Assembly: GCA_944325885.1 (NCBI GenBank)
Contig: CALVBT010000006.1
Location: forward strand, 1 to 64,000
Source of the DNA: Candidatus Gastranaerophilales bacterium
Lineage (GTDB): Bacteria; Cyanobacteriota; Vampirovibrionia; Gastranaerophilales; Gastranaerophilaceae
Direction: 5' to 3'
DNA length: 64,000 nucleotides
Position numbers and translations under genes: made by a program. How positions within the stretch are numbered: the stretch's first letter is position 1; every line of letters starts with the position of its first letter. The notes under the pieces are model-generated. The model did not search any database, was not told the DNA's origin, and worked only from the letters and a program-made list of their open reading frames with translations. This document shows, piece after piece, positions 16,769-26,233 of the stretch.

Positions 16769-17526
16769 TATAGATTCTCCTTAGCTGTAATATCTTTGAA
16801 CACGCCCAGCGTATGAACGGTTTCTATTACATTTGATATGTGTTCTACAGATTCAACAGGTGTCATGTGCCAGTTTGTGGGGCAGGCTGCAAGCACTTCT
16901 ACAAATGAGTAGCCCAGACCCTTTATCTGCATTTCAAAAGCTTTTTTTATGGCTTCTTTTGCCTGTCTGATGTGTTTTGTGTCAGTTATTGCCACTCTGG
17001 CTGCAAAAGCTGTTCCGTCGCATTTGGAAACTATTTCTGCAGCGTGCAGAGGATAACCGGTAAGTTCTGGTTTTCTGCCCATAGGGGTGGTTGTTGTGAC
17101 CTGACCGACAAGAGTCGTTGCACTGGCCTGTCCGCCTGTCATACCAAAATTTGTATTGTTAATCATTATGGTGGTGATATGTTCGCCACGGCAGGCCGTG
17201 TGGATAGTTTCGTTAAAGCCTATTGTTGCAGCATCGCCGTCACCTTGATATGTGAATACAAATTTGTCCGGCTTGCATCTTTTTATGCCTGTTGCAACAC
17301 AGGGTGAACGTCCGTGAGATGCACCGGCAACATCAAGGTTAAAGAATTTTTCTAAGAATATTGAACATCCTACAGAAGAAATTGCTATTGTATCTTTTTG
17401 CAGGTTGAATTCGTCAATCAGTTCTGCAATTATTCTCAAAATCACGCCGTGTCCGCATCCGGGGCAGAAGGTAAAATGTCCGTCTTTTAATAGTGATTCG
17501 GGTCTTTTGTATACAAGTGTTTCCAT
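16768..17526 (-). CDS. 2-oxoacid:ferredoxin oxidoreductase, beta (TPP) subunit
   Basis: 252 aa. CPGCGHG near residue 22 and the thiamine diphosphate motif GDGDAATIGFNE...NNTNFGMTGGQ are intact. This is the active-site subunit that decarboxylates the ketoacid. The start lies three bases past the alpha stop. The Cys pattern is that of the 4-subunit Kor/Vor type rather than a fused pyruvate enzyme. Confidence 0.93.
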   Translation of the reverse strand: METLVYKRPESLLKDGHFTFCPGCGHGVILRIIAELIDEFNLQKDTIAISSVGCSIFLEKFFNLDVAGASHGRSPCVATGIKRCKPDKFVFTYQGDGDAATIGFNETIHTACRGEHITTIMINNTNFGMTGGQASATTLVGQVTTTTPMGRKPELTGYPLHAAEIVSKCDGTAFAARVAITDTKHIRQAKEAIKKAFEMQIKGLGYSFVEVLAACPTNWHMTPVESVEHISNVIETVHTLGVFKDITAKENL

Positions 17527-17528
17527 AT

Positions 17529-18617
17529 TTATCTGACCCCTGCTTTCGATTCTTCTGTGTTGTCCAGTTTTTTGTACAATTCTTCTATTTTGGCCATAAT
17601 CATATCAGGTGTGAGCAATCCGCCTGCCGTTCTTCCGTAGAATTCTACAGGACAAGCTCCAAACACTGCGGAACGCACATCCAGCAGCATTTGACCTTTG
17701 TTAAGTTCCAAATCCAAAATCATATCAGCGTTTTGTGCAACCTGATGCAGTGCTTTGTCAGGGAACGGGAAAAGCGTAATCGGTCTGAACAGTCCGACTT
17801 TCATACCCATCTTTCTTGCTCTGTTTACGGCTGCTTTTGCTACTCTGCCGACAGAACCAAAGGCTGTCAGTACGAGTTTTGCATCTTTCAGCATATAATC
17901 TTCGTACATTGTTTCGTTCTTTGCGACAAGAGCGTATTTTTCAAAGATTCTGTTTGTGAGTTCTTCCATTGCGCCTTCAGGCATGTGAAGAGAAACAATG
18001 TTTCTTGCAGGGCGGTTGTTTGCACCTGACAATGCCCATTCGCTAACGTCAGGGTCTTTGTACGGATATTCGCCAAATTCTGCCGGCTCCATCATCTGTC
18101 CAAGTATTCCGTCAGCCAGAAGCATAACTGGGTTTCTGTATGTCAAAGCCAGATGAAATGCCTTGTAAGTAAGGTCAATGGCTTCTTGTACGGTGGAAGG
18201 AGAAAGCACAATGAGTTTGTAATCCCCGTTGCCGCCGCCTTTGAGTGCCTGAAAATAATCTGCCTGAGCGGGTGCAATGTTCCCGAGTCCCGGCCCGCCT
18301 CTCATTACACTGACAATTACGCCCGGAACTTCCGCACAGCACATTGCAGAAAATGCTTCCTGCATAAGTGCAATTCCGCAGGAAGACGAAGAAGTCATTG
18401 CTTTTGTTCCTGTAGTGCCAGCGCCTATCACCATATTGATAGAAGCCAGTTCGCTCTCTGCTGTAATAAAGGTTCTGCCGAGTTTTGGCAGATGTTTGCC
18501 CATGTATTCGCCGATTTCGCTCTGCGGAGTAATCGGATAGCCGAAATAGCACTGACAACCTGCGTTGATAGCAGCCTGTGCAATTGCTTCATTCCCTTTT
18601 ACCAACACTTTTGCCAC
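17529..18617 (-). CDS. 2-oxoacid:ferredoxin oxidoreductase, alpha subunit
   Basis: About 362 aa from a GTG start at 18617 whose first base is the last base of the ferredoxin stop codon. A longer reading from 18665 exists but would overlap the ferredoxin by 49 bases and adds a Cys-rich stretch unlike the family. The N-terminus KGNEAIAQAAINAGC and GYPITPQSEIGEYM are typical of the VorB/KorA type. MRGGPGLGN and the C-terminal transketolase-like part (AFGSVGRVAKAAV) are present. It forms the core with beta. Confidence 0.92.
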   Translation of the reverse strand: MAKVLVKGNEAIAQAAINAGCQCYFGYPITPQSEIGEYMGKHLPKLGRTFITAESELASINMVIGAGTTGTKAMTSSSSCGIALMQEAFSAMCCAEVPGVIVSVMRGGPGLGNIAPAQADYFQALKGGGNGDYKLIVLSPSTVQEAIDLTYKAFHLALTYRNPVMLLADGILGQMMEPAEFGEYPYKDPDVSEWALSGANNRPARNIVSLHMPEGAMEELTNRIFEKYALVAKNETMYEDYMLKDAKLVLTAFGSVGRVAKAAVNRARKMGMKVGLFRPITLFPFPDKALHQVAQNADMILDLELNKGQMLLDVRSAVFGACPVEFYGRTAGGLLTPDMIMAKIEELYKKLDNTEESKAGVR

Positions 18618-18826
18618 TATCTGTACACCTCTTTTATTGCAACATCCGGACAGTTCATAGCACACATTGCGCAGCCTATGCAGGCGTTTTGCGGGTCATT
18701 AAACTCTGCCGGAAAATCTCCGTGTAAATTAGGTTCCGTACTTTTTTTGAGCAGTCCTTTCGGGCATGCTTTTATGCACAGATAACACCCTTTACACACA
18801 TCTCTATCTATTACAATCCTGCCCAT
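18617..18826 (-). CDS. 2x[4Fe-4S] ferredoxin subunit of the ketoacid oxidoreductase
   Basis: 69 aa. Two complete cluster motifs: CKGCYLCIKACP (residues ~11-22) and CIGCAMCAMNCP (~49-60). It is the first gene of the four-gene unit, in the order delta-alpha-beta-gamma as in korDABC. It passes electrons from the TPP centre to soluble ferredoxin. The ribosome site is weak. Confidence 0.93.
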   Translation of the reverse strand: MGRIVIDRDVCKGCYLCIKACPKGLLKKSTEPNLHGDFPAEFNDPQNACIGCAMCAMNCPDVAIKEVYR

Positions 18827-19013
18827 AATTTCTAAAATTCATTAAATTTTGTCATTAATTCTGATTGATACCCAACCACAACTTAACTTGTTTTTCTTCT
18901 GTTTACAATAATAATTGTATCACGCAGAAGCTAAAAAACAAGCTTTTTCATATAGTTTATGCATTCACTGCCTCAGACATATTTGTGTATAATTGACAGT
19001 AAATTTTGCAAAT

Positions 19014-19060
19014 AAAGAGACCGACCGCTAAAATTTTACAATAAGGCCGGCCTCTTTTTG
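19014..19060 (-). terminator. Terminator of the GH57 gene
   Basis: AAAGAG-ACCGACC (19014-19026) pairs with GGCCGGCCTCTTT (19045-19057) with two mismatches. T tracts lie on both sides, so it may also stop plus-strand transcripts. Confidence 0.6.
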
Positions 19061-19063
19061 TTA

Positions 19064-21643
19064 TTAATTCTTTTTAGCGTCTTTGATTTCTTTCATTGCT
19101 GCTGTCAAGGGCGACATAGCTTTGTCAAAGGTTTCTTTGTAAAAATCTGTGTTTATGTTCAATTTGTTGCCGAGTTCCAGCAATAAAAGCACAAATTTTC
19201 TGTCATAATCGTCTTTGAGGTCGTCTATGTTTTCTACCACATCTTTTAAGATTTCTTGAATCTTGTTAAAGTATGTGTTCTGAGATTCTGATGTATCAAT
19301 TCTCAGCTCCAGTGCTTCAACGTATTTGAACAGATTCAAGACAGCTTCTATCGTGTGGATTTCCGGATTTTTTGCGAGTGCGTACATTGCATCCGTAATT
19401 TTTTCCGTAAATACATTGTTAGCAAGCTTTTTGTCGAGCGTAACACCGAGCATTTTTGCTTCGTTGTTGATGTCGATTGCCTCTTGCATTTCGTGGTCAT
19501 TGACTGTTTTTGAAAATCCTTCAAACTGCTTGTTGAATTCAATGCCCAGAACATATCTTGCTGCAATTTTAAACTCATCAGGCGGATTCAAGCCGAGATT
19601 TTTGAAATGGAAAATAGAGGCTTTTCCGTCTTCGTAGATATCTTTGTAAAGGCCTGAGAATTTGTTTGTTTTGCCCTGAATCATGATATTGAGGATTTTT
19701 CTTCTTTCTTCGATAAAGATATCCTTGAGCGTATAGTATTCCGAGCCGAAGTTCTTATCAAGGCTGCGGATAATCTCTGTCAGCGGATAATTTATAAAGG
19801 TTTCTGTCAGGTTCTTTCTTATATCATCGCTTTCTTCTGCGGAAGCAAATTCTTTGATTGCGCAGTGGAAATCTCCGCCGGAGTATTTTAACAGTGCAAA
19901 AATCATGTCGTATTTTTCGAGCGTGATTTGGGATCTTACTTCCACACGACCGAGATAAAGGCTGTTTTTGCCTTTTGATACCATTTTGTAGCTCAAACGT
20001 TTGAGGTCATAGCAGTAGAATGTTGCCTCGTCTTCAATTTCTTCGTAAAGAGAAGAAATTGCCCACAGGCTGACAATCTGTTTTATTGTTACGACAGAAG
20101 GTTTTACAAATTTTCTGTAAATATCAGCACCGGAGCCGAACTCTTTAATGTTGCTCTGAGCATTTGCCAGAATGTTGACGAATTCTGTTTCGTAATCCTG
20201 TTCGGTAAAGCTTTTTGCAAGCTGCATAGCTCGTGCTGCATACTTCATAATCTGGGTTGTTTCAATACCCGAAATGTCGGCAAAGAACCAGCCGCAGCTT
20301 GTGTACATAAGCATTGCCTGTCTTTGCATTTCCAACAGTTTCATTGCTGCGACTTTGTCATCATCGTCGCATTCGGGTTTCAGATTGTTTTTAAGGAAGG
20401 TACGTATAGAGAGTTCGCTTCTGTTGAGTATTACATTTATGTAATCGTTACGTACATCCCACACATTTCTTGTAAAGAATTTTTTGCCGTATTTTTCATA
20501 AAGGACAACAAGGTTGTCTCTCAAGTAATCGAGAGCTTCTCTAAGCGGTTTTCTCCATCTCTGGTTCCAGCTGGGTTGTCCGCCTGTGGAGCATCCGCAA
20601 TCTTCTTTCCAGCGGCCTACGCCGTGGAAACAGCTCCAGGAAGATGCCTGTTTTATGTCTACTTCGTCATTGACGCCGTATTTTTCCAGATATTCCGCAT
20701 AATTTGTTATGGTAAAGCCTTCCTGCTCGGCTTTTACTCTCAGCACATAAGCCAGTGCCATATCGCCAAATTTTGTATGGTGGCCGTAGCTTTCGCCGTC
20801 AGTACCGATATGGATGAGCTGCGGATAGTTTCTGTCCGAGGAGATACCTTCTTTTAGACGGTTAACAAATTTGTTTCCGTCTTGCAGAATATTGTCAAAA
20901 GCTACGGATTTTGAGATAGCTCCGTCATAGAAGAACAAATCAACGAATTTTTTCGGATTGTCTTTGATAAAGTATCTGTAAGGTTTTGCAGGGTCAATAT
21001 TTCCCCAGCCTGCGTCTGTCCATTCTTTGTCGCCCAGTTTTCTGTATTTTAGTGCCTGATATGGGGACAGGATAGTGAATTTTATTCCGTTGTCTGCCAG
21101 AACCTCGAGGGTTTCGTCATCGACAGCTGTTTCTGCCAGCCACATACCTTCCGGCATTCTGCCAAAGCGGTATTCAAAATCTCTTATACCCCATTTTACC
21201 TGAGTTTCTTTATCTCTGCGGTTTGCCAGAGGCATAATCATGTGGTTGTAGACCTGTGCAATGGCGTTTCCGTGGCCGGAAAATTTGACACGGCTGACAA
21301 CATCGGCTCTTATTATTCTTTCGTAAGTTTTTGGTGCATGGGTTTCCATCCACGACAGCAGTGTCGGGCCAAAGTTGTAGCTCATCAGAGAGTAGTTGTT
21401 TACAATATCCAGCACTTTGTTTTTGTCATCCACGATTCTCGAGGCAGAATTCGGGTTGTAGCATTCGAGATTTACCCTTTCGTTCCAGTCGTGGAAAGGC
21501 AGTGCGCTGTCTTGCTGTTCGATTGCTTCGAGCCAGGGGTTTTCTCTTGGCGGCTGGTAAAAATGTCCGTGTATTGTAAGGTATTTTTTATCTTTATCTT
21601 TATCTTTGTCTTTTGTTTGTGCTGTTTTGTTTGTTGGTCCCAT
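19064..21643 (-). CDS. Glycoside hydrolase family 57 protein with DUF3536-type C-terminus
   Basis: 859 aa. After a lysine-rich opening (KDKDKDKDKK), residues 21-40 hold TIHGHFYQPPRENPW, the GH57 N-terminal signature with H25-x-H27. Further GH57-type parts are FSGHGNAIAQVYNH, EGMWLAETAVDDETL (candidate nucleophile Glu region) and HIGTDGESYGHHTKFGD. The long alpha-helical remainder matches the DUF3536 layout. Family members act on alpha-1,4/1,6 glucans; a glycogen-active cytoplasmic enzyme is inferred, and there is no signal peptide. GGAG lies ten bases before the ATG. An AAAGAT hexamer repeat encodes the KD run. Confidence 0.85.
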   Translation of the reverse strand: MGPTNKTAQTKDKDKDKDKKYLTIHGHFYQPPRENPWLEAIEQQDSALPFHDWNERVNLECYNPNSASRIVDDKNKVLDIVNNYSLMSYNFGPTLLSWMETHAPKTYERIIRADVVSRVKFSGHGNAIAQVYNHMIMPLANRRDKETQVKWGIRDFEYRFGRMPEGMWLAETAVDDETLEVLADNGIKFTILSPYQALKYRKLGDKEWTDAGWGNIDPAKPYRYFIKDNPKKFVDLFFYDGAISKSVAFDNILQDGNKFVNRLKEGISSDRNYPQLIHIGTDGESYGHHTKFGDMALAYVLRVKAEQEGFTITNYAEYLEKYGVNDEVDIKQASSWSCFHGVGRWKEDCGCSTGGQPSWNQRWRKPLREALDYLRDNLVVLYEKYGKKFFTRNVWDVRNDYINVILNRSELSIRTFLKNNLKPECDDDDKVAAMKLLEMQRQAMLMYTSCGWFFADISGIETTQIMKYAARAMQLAKSFTEQDYETEFVNILANAQSNIKEFGSGADIYRKFVKPSVVTIKQIVSLWAISSLYEEIEDEATFYCYDLKRLSYKMVSKGKNSLYLGRVEVRSQITLEKYDMIFALLKYSGGDFHCAIKEFASAEESDDIRKNLTETFINYPLTEIIRSLDKNFGSEYYTLKDIFIEERRKILNIMIQGKTNKFSGLYKDIYEDGKASIFHFKNLGLNPPDEFKIAARYVLGIEFNKQFEGFSKTVNDHEMQEAIDINNEAKMLGVTLDKKLANNVFTEKITDAMYALAKNPEIHTIEAVLNLFKYVEALELRIDTSESQNTYFNKIQEILKDVVENIDDLKDDYDRKFVLLLLELGNKLNINTDFYKETFDKAMSPLTAAMKEIKDAKKN

Positions 21644-21735
21644 AATTAATAACTCCGCAACTTCTTAAAACCAGTAGTGAATAACATTATATAGACATTT
21701 TTATTTAAATTTCAAATTCTCCAAAAGCTTTTTGT

Positions 21736-22284
21736 TTATGCTTTTTTCTTATTGTTTTTATTCTTTTTTTGTACAACAACTAGTTTGTCAGTATCCATCC
21801 ATGTGTCTGTCAAAGCGTTAGAGAACACTTTGCCGTAAACTTCTATGATATCGCCGGAATCAAGGTCAATAAATTTTTCCGCATCAGTACGTTTGATAAA
21901 AATTTTCATCTCGGAAAGCGGTATTGTGTGGTCGGTGACATCATCTCTTTTGATTAAGAAAGATATGTATTTTTGAGAATCTCTAAATGCCGGTTTGTAA
22001 TCAAGTCCGAGGGTAGAGAATTTGTCAAAAGTGGCTTTGAATTTTATTTTTTGATTCAAATATTTGTCAGGGTTCGCTACAACAGCGAGAGGTGTTACAC
22101 AAATGTAACTCCCTGCATTTGCCGGCTGGGCAGAAACATTTGCTGCAGGAGCTTTTGTTGCTGCTGCGAGATTGAGGTTCACTTCTTTTGCTGCAGGAGC
22201 CTTGTCAGCAAAGGCTATCATGCTGCCTGTCATAACAAATACTGCAAAAAGTGACAAAATTATTTTATTTTTTATGTTTTTCAT
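21736..22284 (-). CDS. Secreted/periplasmic protein of unknown function, 182 aa
   Basis: Signal peptide with a likely cleavage after AFA (residue 26). An Ala/Pro-rich linker is followed by a compact beta-rich domain (YLNQKIKFKATFDKFS; SGDIIEVYGKVFSN) reminiscent of an OB-fold, then a basic KKNKNNKKK tail. No family assigned. AAGG lies eight bases before the ATG. It sits alone between the GH57 and membrane glycosyltransferase genes. Confidence 0.7.
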   Translation of the reverse strand: MKNIKNKIILSLFAVFVMTGSMIAFADKAPAAKEVNLNLAAATKAPAANVSAQPANAGSYICVTPLAVVANPDKYLNQKIKFKATFDKFSTLGLDYKPAFRDSQKYISFLIKRDDVTDHTIPLSEMKIFIKRTDAEKFIDLDSGDIIEVYGKVFSNALTDTWMDTDKLVVVQKKNKNNKKKA

Positions 22285-22349
22285 ATTTTTACCTTATCTT
22301 TTGTTTTGGACAATTTAATTTTAGCATATAACAGAAATTTAGTAAGTAA

Positions 22350-23675
22350 TTAGTTCATACTGTCCGGTTTACCTATTCTTAAATTTACGGCAAACAGGAA
22401 CAAAAATACCGGCAGCAGCTGGAGTATAATTCTGTCTATGGAGTTGTCCACGAGCCATTTTATGTCGTGGGGTGAGAGCAGATAAATAAGAAAATATCCG
22501 ATACTGCACAGTACAAAAACAACTGCTGACAGAACAAACGGTGTTTTGTTCTTTTCTTTGATTTTAAAGCCCTTTATGCACAAAAGCAAAAGCGAAATGA
22601 GTATTGTGAAATTCAGCAGAAACATTGACACAAAGGATTTTAGAATCACTGCATATCTGTGAAAATCAAACATAAAATGATAGGTTTTCAGTATAAATAT
22701 GCCCGCAATCAGGTCGTTTGGATTGTGCGCAAATTTTTTGAAGAAAATGATTGCTGCAGCGGGGATGAGGGCTGTTATGCCTGCAAGACAGGCTTTTTTG
22801 TATTTTTTTGCAGCTAAAAGCCAGCATAAAATCACAAACCCGTATGCTGCAAGAAACATCATACCTTCATTTTTTGTCCACGCACTGAGTGCAGCGAACA
22901 AAATGGAGAGTATTATATAAGAAAATTTTTCTTTTCTGAAATACAAAAACAAAGAAACAATACACGCTAGATACATATAGCACAGCGGTATATCCGCACA
23001 TTGAGAGGCACCGTTTACGAGGAATATGTTCAAAATCATGAACGCCGAGCCTACAACCAGTGCAATTTTTTTGCTTTTAAAATATTCCAGTGCCTGAAAC
23101 AGCAGATAAACAACACCAAAGGTAAAAAACAGCCCGATAGTGAGGTTTATCACGAGGTTCGGCTCGCCTGCATAGTTCCACAATCTGGCAGTTGATGCGG
23201 GCAAAAGCAGCGGATAGTCATTGTGCGACATAAAATGCGGAAGCTCAAAGACATTCTGCCACAGCGGATTGTTCAAAAACAAAAATTCTGTTTTTGTGTT
23301 CCATATTCTAAATCCGTCCCAGCTGCCCATCGGATTGTAGATAAAATATTTTAGATAAATCAAAAGAGCGTACAAATTCAAAAGATAAAACCAGCCGGAC
23401 AGCCTTTGGAATTTGTGTTTGCTGAAATTGGGCTTTTCTTCGTTGTAATAGATAAGTGCGAGTATTATCAGTGCAATGATTTCAAACAACCTGAAATCGC
23501 TGAAATCATTAATGTTCAAATACAGATATAAAAAGTAAAAAATAGAAGTTATACCAAACCCTAACGGTATGGAAAACAATATTCTAAAGCGAAGCTCCAT
23601 TTCTCTTTCGATTATGGAAACCGCAAAATATCCTGTGAGTATTGTTATTACCAAACCCAGAAGAAAGCCAATCAT
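22350..23675 (-). CDS. Multi-pass GT-C-like membrane protein (ArnT/PMT-like)
   Basis: 441 aa with about 11 membrane helices. An extramembrane segment NPMGSWDGFRIWNTKTEF near residue 112 resembles the first-loop acidic motif of lipid-linked-sugar GT-C glycosyltransferases, and HNDYPLLLP follows as often seen there. Likely role: transfer of a sugar from a polyprenyl carrier outside the membrane. The start overlaps the preceding gene by four bases and has GGAG at seven bases. It could instead be a polymerase or flippase; the substrate is unknown. Confidence 0.6.
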   Translation of the reverse strand: MIGFLLGLVITILTGYFAVSIIEREMELRFRILFSIPLGFGITSIFYFLYLYLNINDFSDFRLFEIIALIILALIYYNEEKPNFSKHKFQRLSGWFYLLNLYALLIYLKYFIYNPMGSWDGFRIWNTKTEFLFLNNPLWQNVFELPHFMSHNDYPLLLPASTARLWNYAGEPNLVINLTIGLFFTFGVVYLLFQALEYFKSKKIALVVGSAFMILNIFLVNGASQCADIPLCYMYLACIVSLFLYFRKEKFSYIILSILFAALSAWTKNEGMMFLAAYGFVILCWLLAAKKYKKACLAGITALIPAAAIIFFKKFAHNPNDLIAGIFILKTYHFMFDFHRYAVILKSFVSMFLLNFTILISLLLLCIKGFKIKEKNKTPFVLSAVVFVLCSIGYFLIYLLSPHDIKWLVDNSIDRIILQLLPVFLFLFAVNLRIGKPDSMN

Positions 23676-24130
23676 TTATTTTCTCCATTATTGATTTTTT
23701 TATATATATAAATTTTGTCGTTAACCTTTTTGTATACATCAAACCCCTGAGGTTTTATGATTTTTTTGTCGTACACACCTATGACAAATTCTTTTTCAAT
23801 ATCGTTTTTCAAAACCACCGGCACTATTGCATACTGTGCTGCATAAAAGTCCAGTATTGAGTCTGTCAAATTAAAGACATTGGACTGAGGAGTATCCGAG
23901 ATAAATCCTATTTTGTCGCTGTCGTTAAATTCTTTGTCCGATTTTACGGCATTTTTTATTGCAACAACTTTTGAATATATGGTGTTTTGTCCTTTGTAGT
24001 CCACAAAAGCCAGTGTGTATGGAATTTGGAAAATCAAAAAGAAGTGTTTTAAATTCCAGAGGATAATCAGTATAAAAATAACCCTGAAAATAAATCTGTC
24101 AGGGATTTTATGCAATTTGTAAAGTATCAT
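23672..24130 (-). CDS. Single-pass membrane protein of unknown function, 152 aa
   Basis: Residues ~14-36 form one membrane helix (RVIFILIILWNLKHFFLIF), with the remainder outside and rich in Asp/Lys/Tyr. It overlaps both neighbours by four bases (coaE upstream, GT-C-like downstream), so it likely works with the glycosyltransferase-like protein. No family recognised. Confidence 0.65.
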   Translation of the reverse strand: MILYKLHKIPDRFIFRVIFILIILWNLKHFFLIFQIPYTLAFVDYKGQNTIYSKVVAIKNAVKSDKEFNDSDKIGFISDTPQSNVFNLTDSILDFYAAQYAIVPVVLKNDIEKEFVIGVYDKKIIKPQGFDVYKKVNDKIYIYKKINNGENK

Positions 24131-24717
24131 AGCCAGAGCCTTTCGAGGGTCTTTTCTATTTGAGTTTCGAGTTCTATAAGATTGTTGTTATTTTCGATAA
24201 TAAAGTCGGCGAGGTTTCTTTTTTCTTCTTGCGAAACCTGTGCATTTATACGTTCAATAGCGTGTTCCAGAGGATAGCCTCTTCTTGTCATGAGCCTTTG
24301 GAGTCTTATTTTTTTGTCTGCACAGACCAGTATTGTGCGGTCGAACATGTTTTGCATGTTTTCTTCAAACAAAAGCGGAACAGAAGCAACAACAATTTCT
24401 TCGTCTTCGTTTTTTTCAAAGAATTCTTTTATTCTCTGTTCAACAAGCGGGTGCAGAATGTCCTCGAGTTTTTCCATTTTTTCGGGGTCGGCAAAGACAA
24501 TCAGCCCGATTTTGTGGCGGCCGAGTCTTCCGTCCTCGAGGAAGATATCCTGTCCTTCGAACAGTTTTTTTACTTTTTCTATTACTTCTTCATTTTCATC
24601 CATCAAGCGGTGGCAAATCCAATCGGCATCTATTACGGGGATGCCTTTTTTTTCAAGATAACTCTGTACTATTGATTTGCCCGAGGCAATGTTTCCTGTG
24701 AGACCTATTTTTATCAT
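24127..24717 (-). CDS. coaE: Dephospho-CoA kinase
   Basis: 196 aa. P-loop GNIASGKS (8-15), DADWICH (substrate site), LHPLVE, VASVPLLFE and RLMTRRG (lid) match CoaE throughout. It phosphorylates dephospho-CoA in the last CoA step. It is the first gene of a three-gene overlapping unit. Only a weak ribosome site (AGCTGGCAAG) precedes the ATG. Confidence 0.95.
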   Translation of the reverse strand: MIKIGLTGNIASGKSIVQSYLEKKGIPVIDADWICHRLMDENEEVIEKVKKLFEGQDIFLEDGRLGRHKIGLIVFADPEKMEKLEDILHPLVEQRIKEFFEKNEDEEIVVASVPLLFEENMQNMFDRTILVCADKKIRLQRLMTRRGYPLEHAIERINAQVSQEEKRNLADFIIENNNNLIELETQIEKTLERLWL

Positions 24718-24762
24718 ACTTGCCAGCTTTCTTTTATTAATTTATTTTTGGTTTAAAACACT

Positions 24763-24789
24763 GCAGCCCTGAATCAGTTGCAGGGTCGC
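24763..24789 (-). terminator. Hairpin between cysS and coaE
   Basis: GCAGCCCTG (24763-24771) pairs with CAGGGTCGC (24781-24789), with one mismatch and one G-T pair. On the minus strand the tail is GTGTTTT, so it is a moderate terminator for cysS. Confidence 0.45.
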
Positions 24790-24796
24790 AACATTT

Positions 24797-26233
24797 TTAT
24801 TTCAGTTCAAAAACCGTTCCTTCTTTAGAATCTTTGAGTACAATATTTATTTTGTCCAGAGAGTTTCTGATACTGTCAGCCACAGCCCAGTCTTTTGCCG
24901 CACGGGCTTCGTTTCTGACTTTTATTATTGAGTCCATTATCTCTTTTGCGGGTGCATTTTTGTCTTTTATAAATTCAAACTCATCAATGATTTCCGAGAG
25001 TTTTTCTTTCAGCTGATTTTCATCGAGCTGTGTTTTTTCAAAGTCAAAGCCGAGGACCCGTGACAGTTTAATCAGGACAGAGGCATATTTTGCGGCTTCT
25101 TCTTTGTTGCCTTCATCTTTGGCTTTGTTGGCTTTTGAAGCTGTTTCAAAAAGCACTGCCAGAGCTTTTGATGTGTTCAAATCTTCATTCATAGCCTGTT
25201 TGAATTCTTCTATTTCGTCGGCTTCAACATTTTCGTTTATTGCATTTTTGCCGACCCATACGAGAACGTTTGAGGCTGCGTTTTTGAGTCTTTTTGCGCC
25301 TGCCTGAGCGGCGTCCAGTGCTTCGTCATTGAATTCTACAGGCATTCTGTAGTTGTTTGTAAGTATAAAGAATCTGATTGTATTTGCATCATATTTTTCC
25401 AAAAGGCCGTCTATTGTAATAAAATTGCCCAGTGATTTTGACATTTTTTCTTTGTTAATTGTCACAAAACCGTTGTGGAGCCAGTATTTTACAAATCTGC
25501 AGCCGTTGGCGCATTCTGATTGTGCAATTTCGTTTTCGTGGTGGGGGAAGATAAGGTCTGCACCGCCTGCGTGGATATCGATTTCGTCAGCGAGGTGGCG
25601 TTTGCTCATTGCGGAGCATTCGATGTGCCAGCCCGGACGGCCTATGCCCCAAGGGCTTTTGTAGCCGAATTTTTCGTCTTTTTTCCACAGTGCAAAATCC
25701 AGCGGGTCTTCTTTTATGTCAGAAGCTTCTACCCTTGCGCCGGACTCGAGGTCATCAATCGGCTGTTTGCTCAAATAGCCGTATTTGGGGAATTTTTTTA
25801 CTCTAAAATACACATCCCCGTTGGCCTCGTAGGCATAGCCCTTTTCTATAAGGGTTTTGACCATTTTTATCATATCGCCGAGAGTCTTTGTCGCAAAAGG
25901 TTCTACGTCAGGTTTCAGGTTGTTTAGTTTTTTCATTGATTCTGAAAAAATATCGTAATATTTTTTTGCGATTTCGTCCGGTGTACAGTTTTCTTTTACG
26001 GATTTGTTCAGGATTTTGTCATCGACATCGGTGACGTTACGGCAGTATTTTACGTTGTAGCCCAAAAATTTCAGATATCTGTAAAGCACATCCCAAGTGA
26101 TGTAGCAGCGGGCATGGCCCAGATGCGGATTGTCATATACCGTGGGGCCGCAAACATACATATTTACGTGGTTTCCGTTTATCGGGACGAACTCTTCTTC
26201 TTTGAGTGAATAAGTATTAAATAATTTCAACAT
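24797..26233 (-). CDS. cysS: Cysteinyl-tRNA synthetase
   Basis: 478 aa from the ATG at 26233 (MLKLFNTYS), which has AGG nine bases upstream and matches the family N-terminus. A longer reading to 26266 adds an unlikely MIIVQTIRLVF. C28 and PHLGH (36-40, the HIGH motif), GWHIECSAM, HHENEIAQSE (zinc ligands) and KEKMSKSLGN (KMSKS) are intact. It charges tRNA-Cys. No T-box or other leader structure was found upstream. Confidence 0.96.
   Translation of the reverse strand: MLKLFNTYSLKEEEFVPINGNHVNMYVCGPTVYDNPHLGHARCYITWDVLYRYLKFLGYNVKYCRNVTDVDDKILNKSVKENCTPDEIAKKYYDIFSESMKKLNNLKPDVEPFATKTLGDMIKMVKTLIEKGYAYEANGDVYFRVKKFPKYGYLSKQPIDDLESGARVEASDIKEDPLDFALWKKDEKFGYKSPWGIGRPGWHIECSAMSKRHLADEIDIHAGGADLIFPHHENEIAQSECANGCRFVKYWLHNGFVTINKEKMSKSLGNFITIDGLLEKYDANTIRFFILTNNYRMPVEFNDEALDAAQAGAKRLKNAASNVLVWVGKNAINENVEADEIEEFKQAMNEDLNTSKALAVLFETASKANKAKDEGNKEEAAKYASVLIKLSRVLGFDFEKTQLDENQLKEKLSEIIDEFEFIKDKNAPAKEIMDSIIKVRNEARAAKDWAVADSIRNSLDKINIVLKDSKEGTVFELK

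Noticed and set aside
17493-18029. 178-codon plus-strand frame opposite the ketoacid oxidoreductase genes
   Set aside because: Cys/His/Phe-rich shadow of well-identified minus-strand genes.
18618-18665. Longer start of the alpha subunit
   Set aside because: Would overlap the ferredoxin gene by 49 bases; the GTG at 18617 matches the family N-terminus and the stop/start overlap pattern.
21585-21620. Phase-variable repeat in the GH57 gene
   Set aside because: The unit is a hexamer (AAAGAT), so copy change keeps the frame and only alters the Lys-Asp run.
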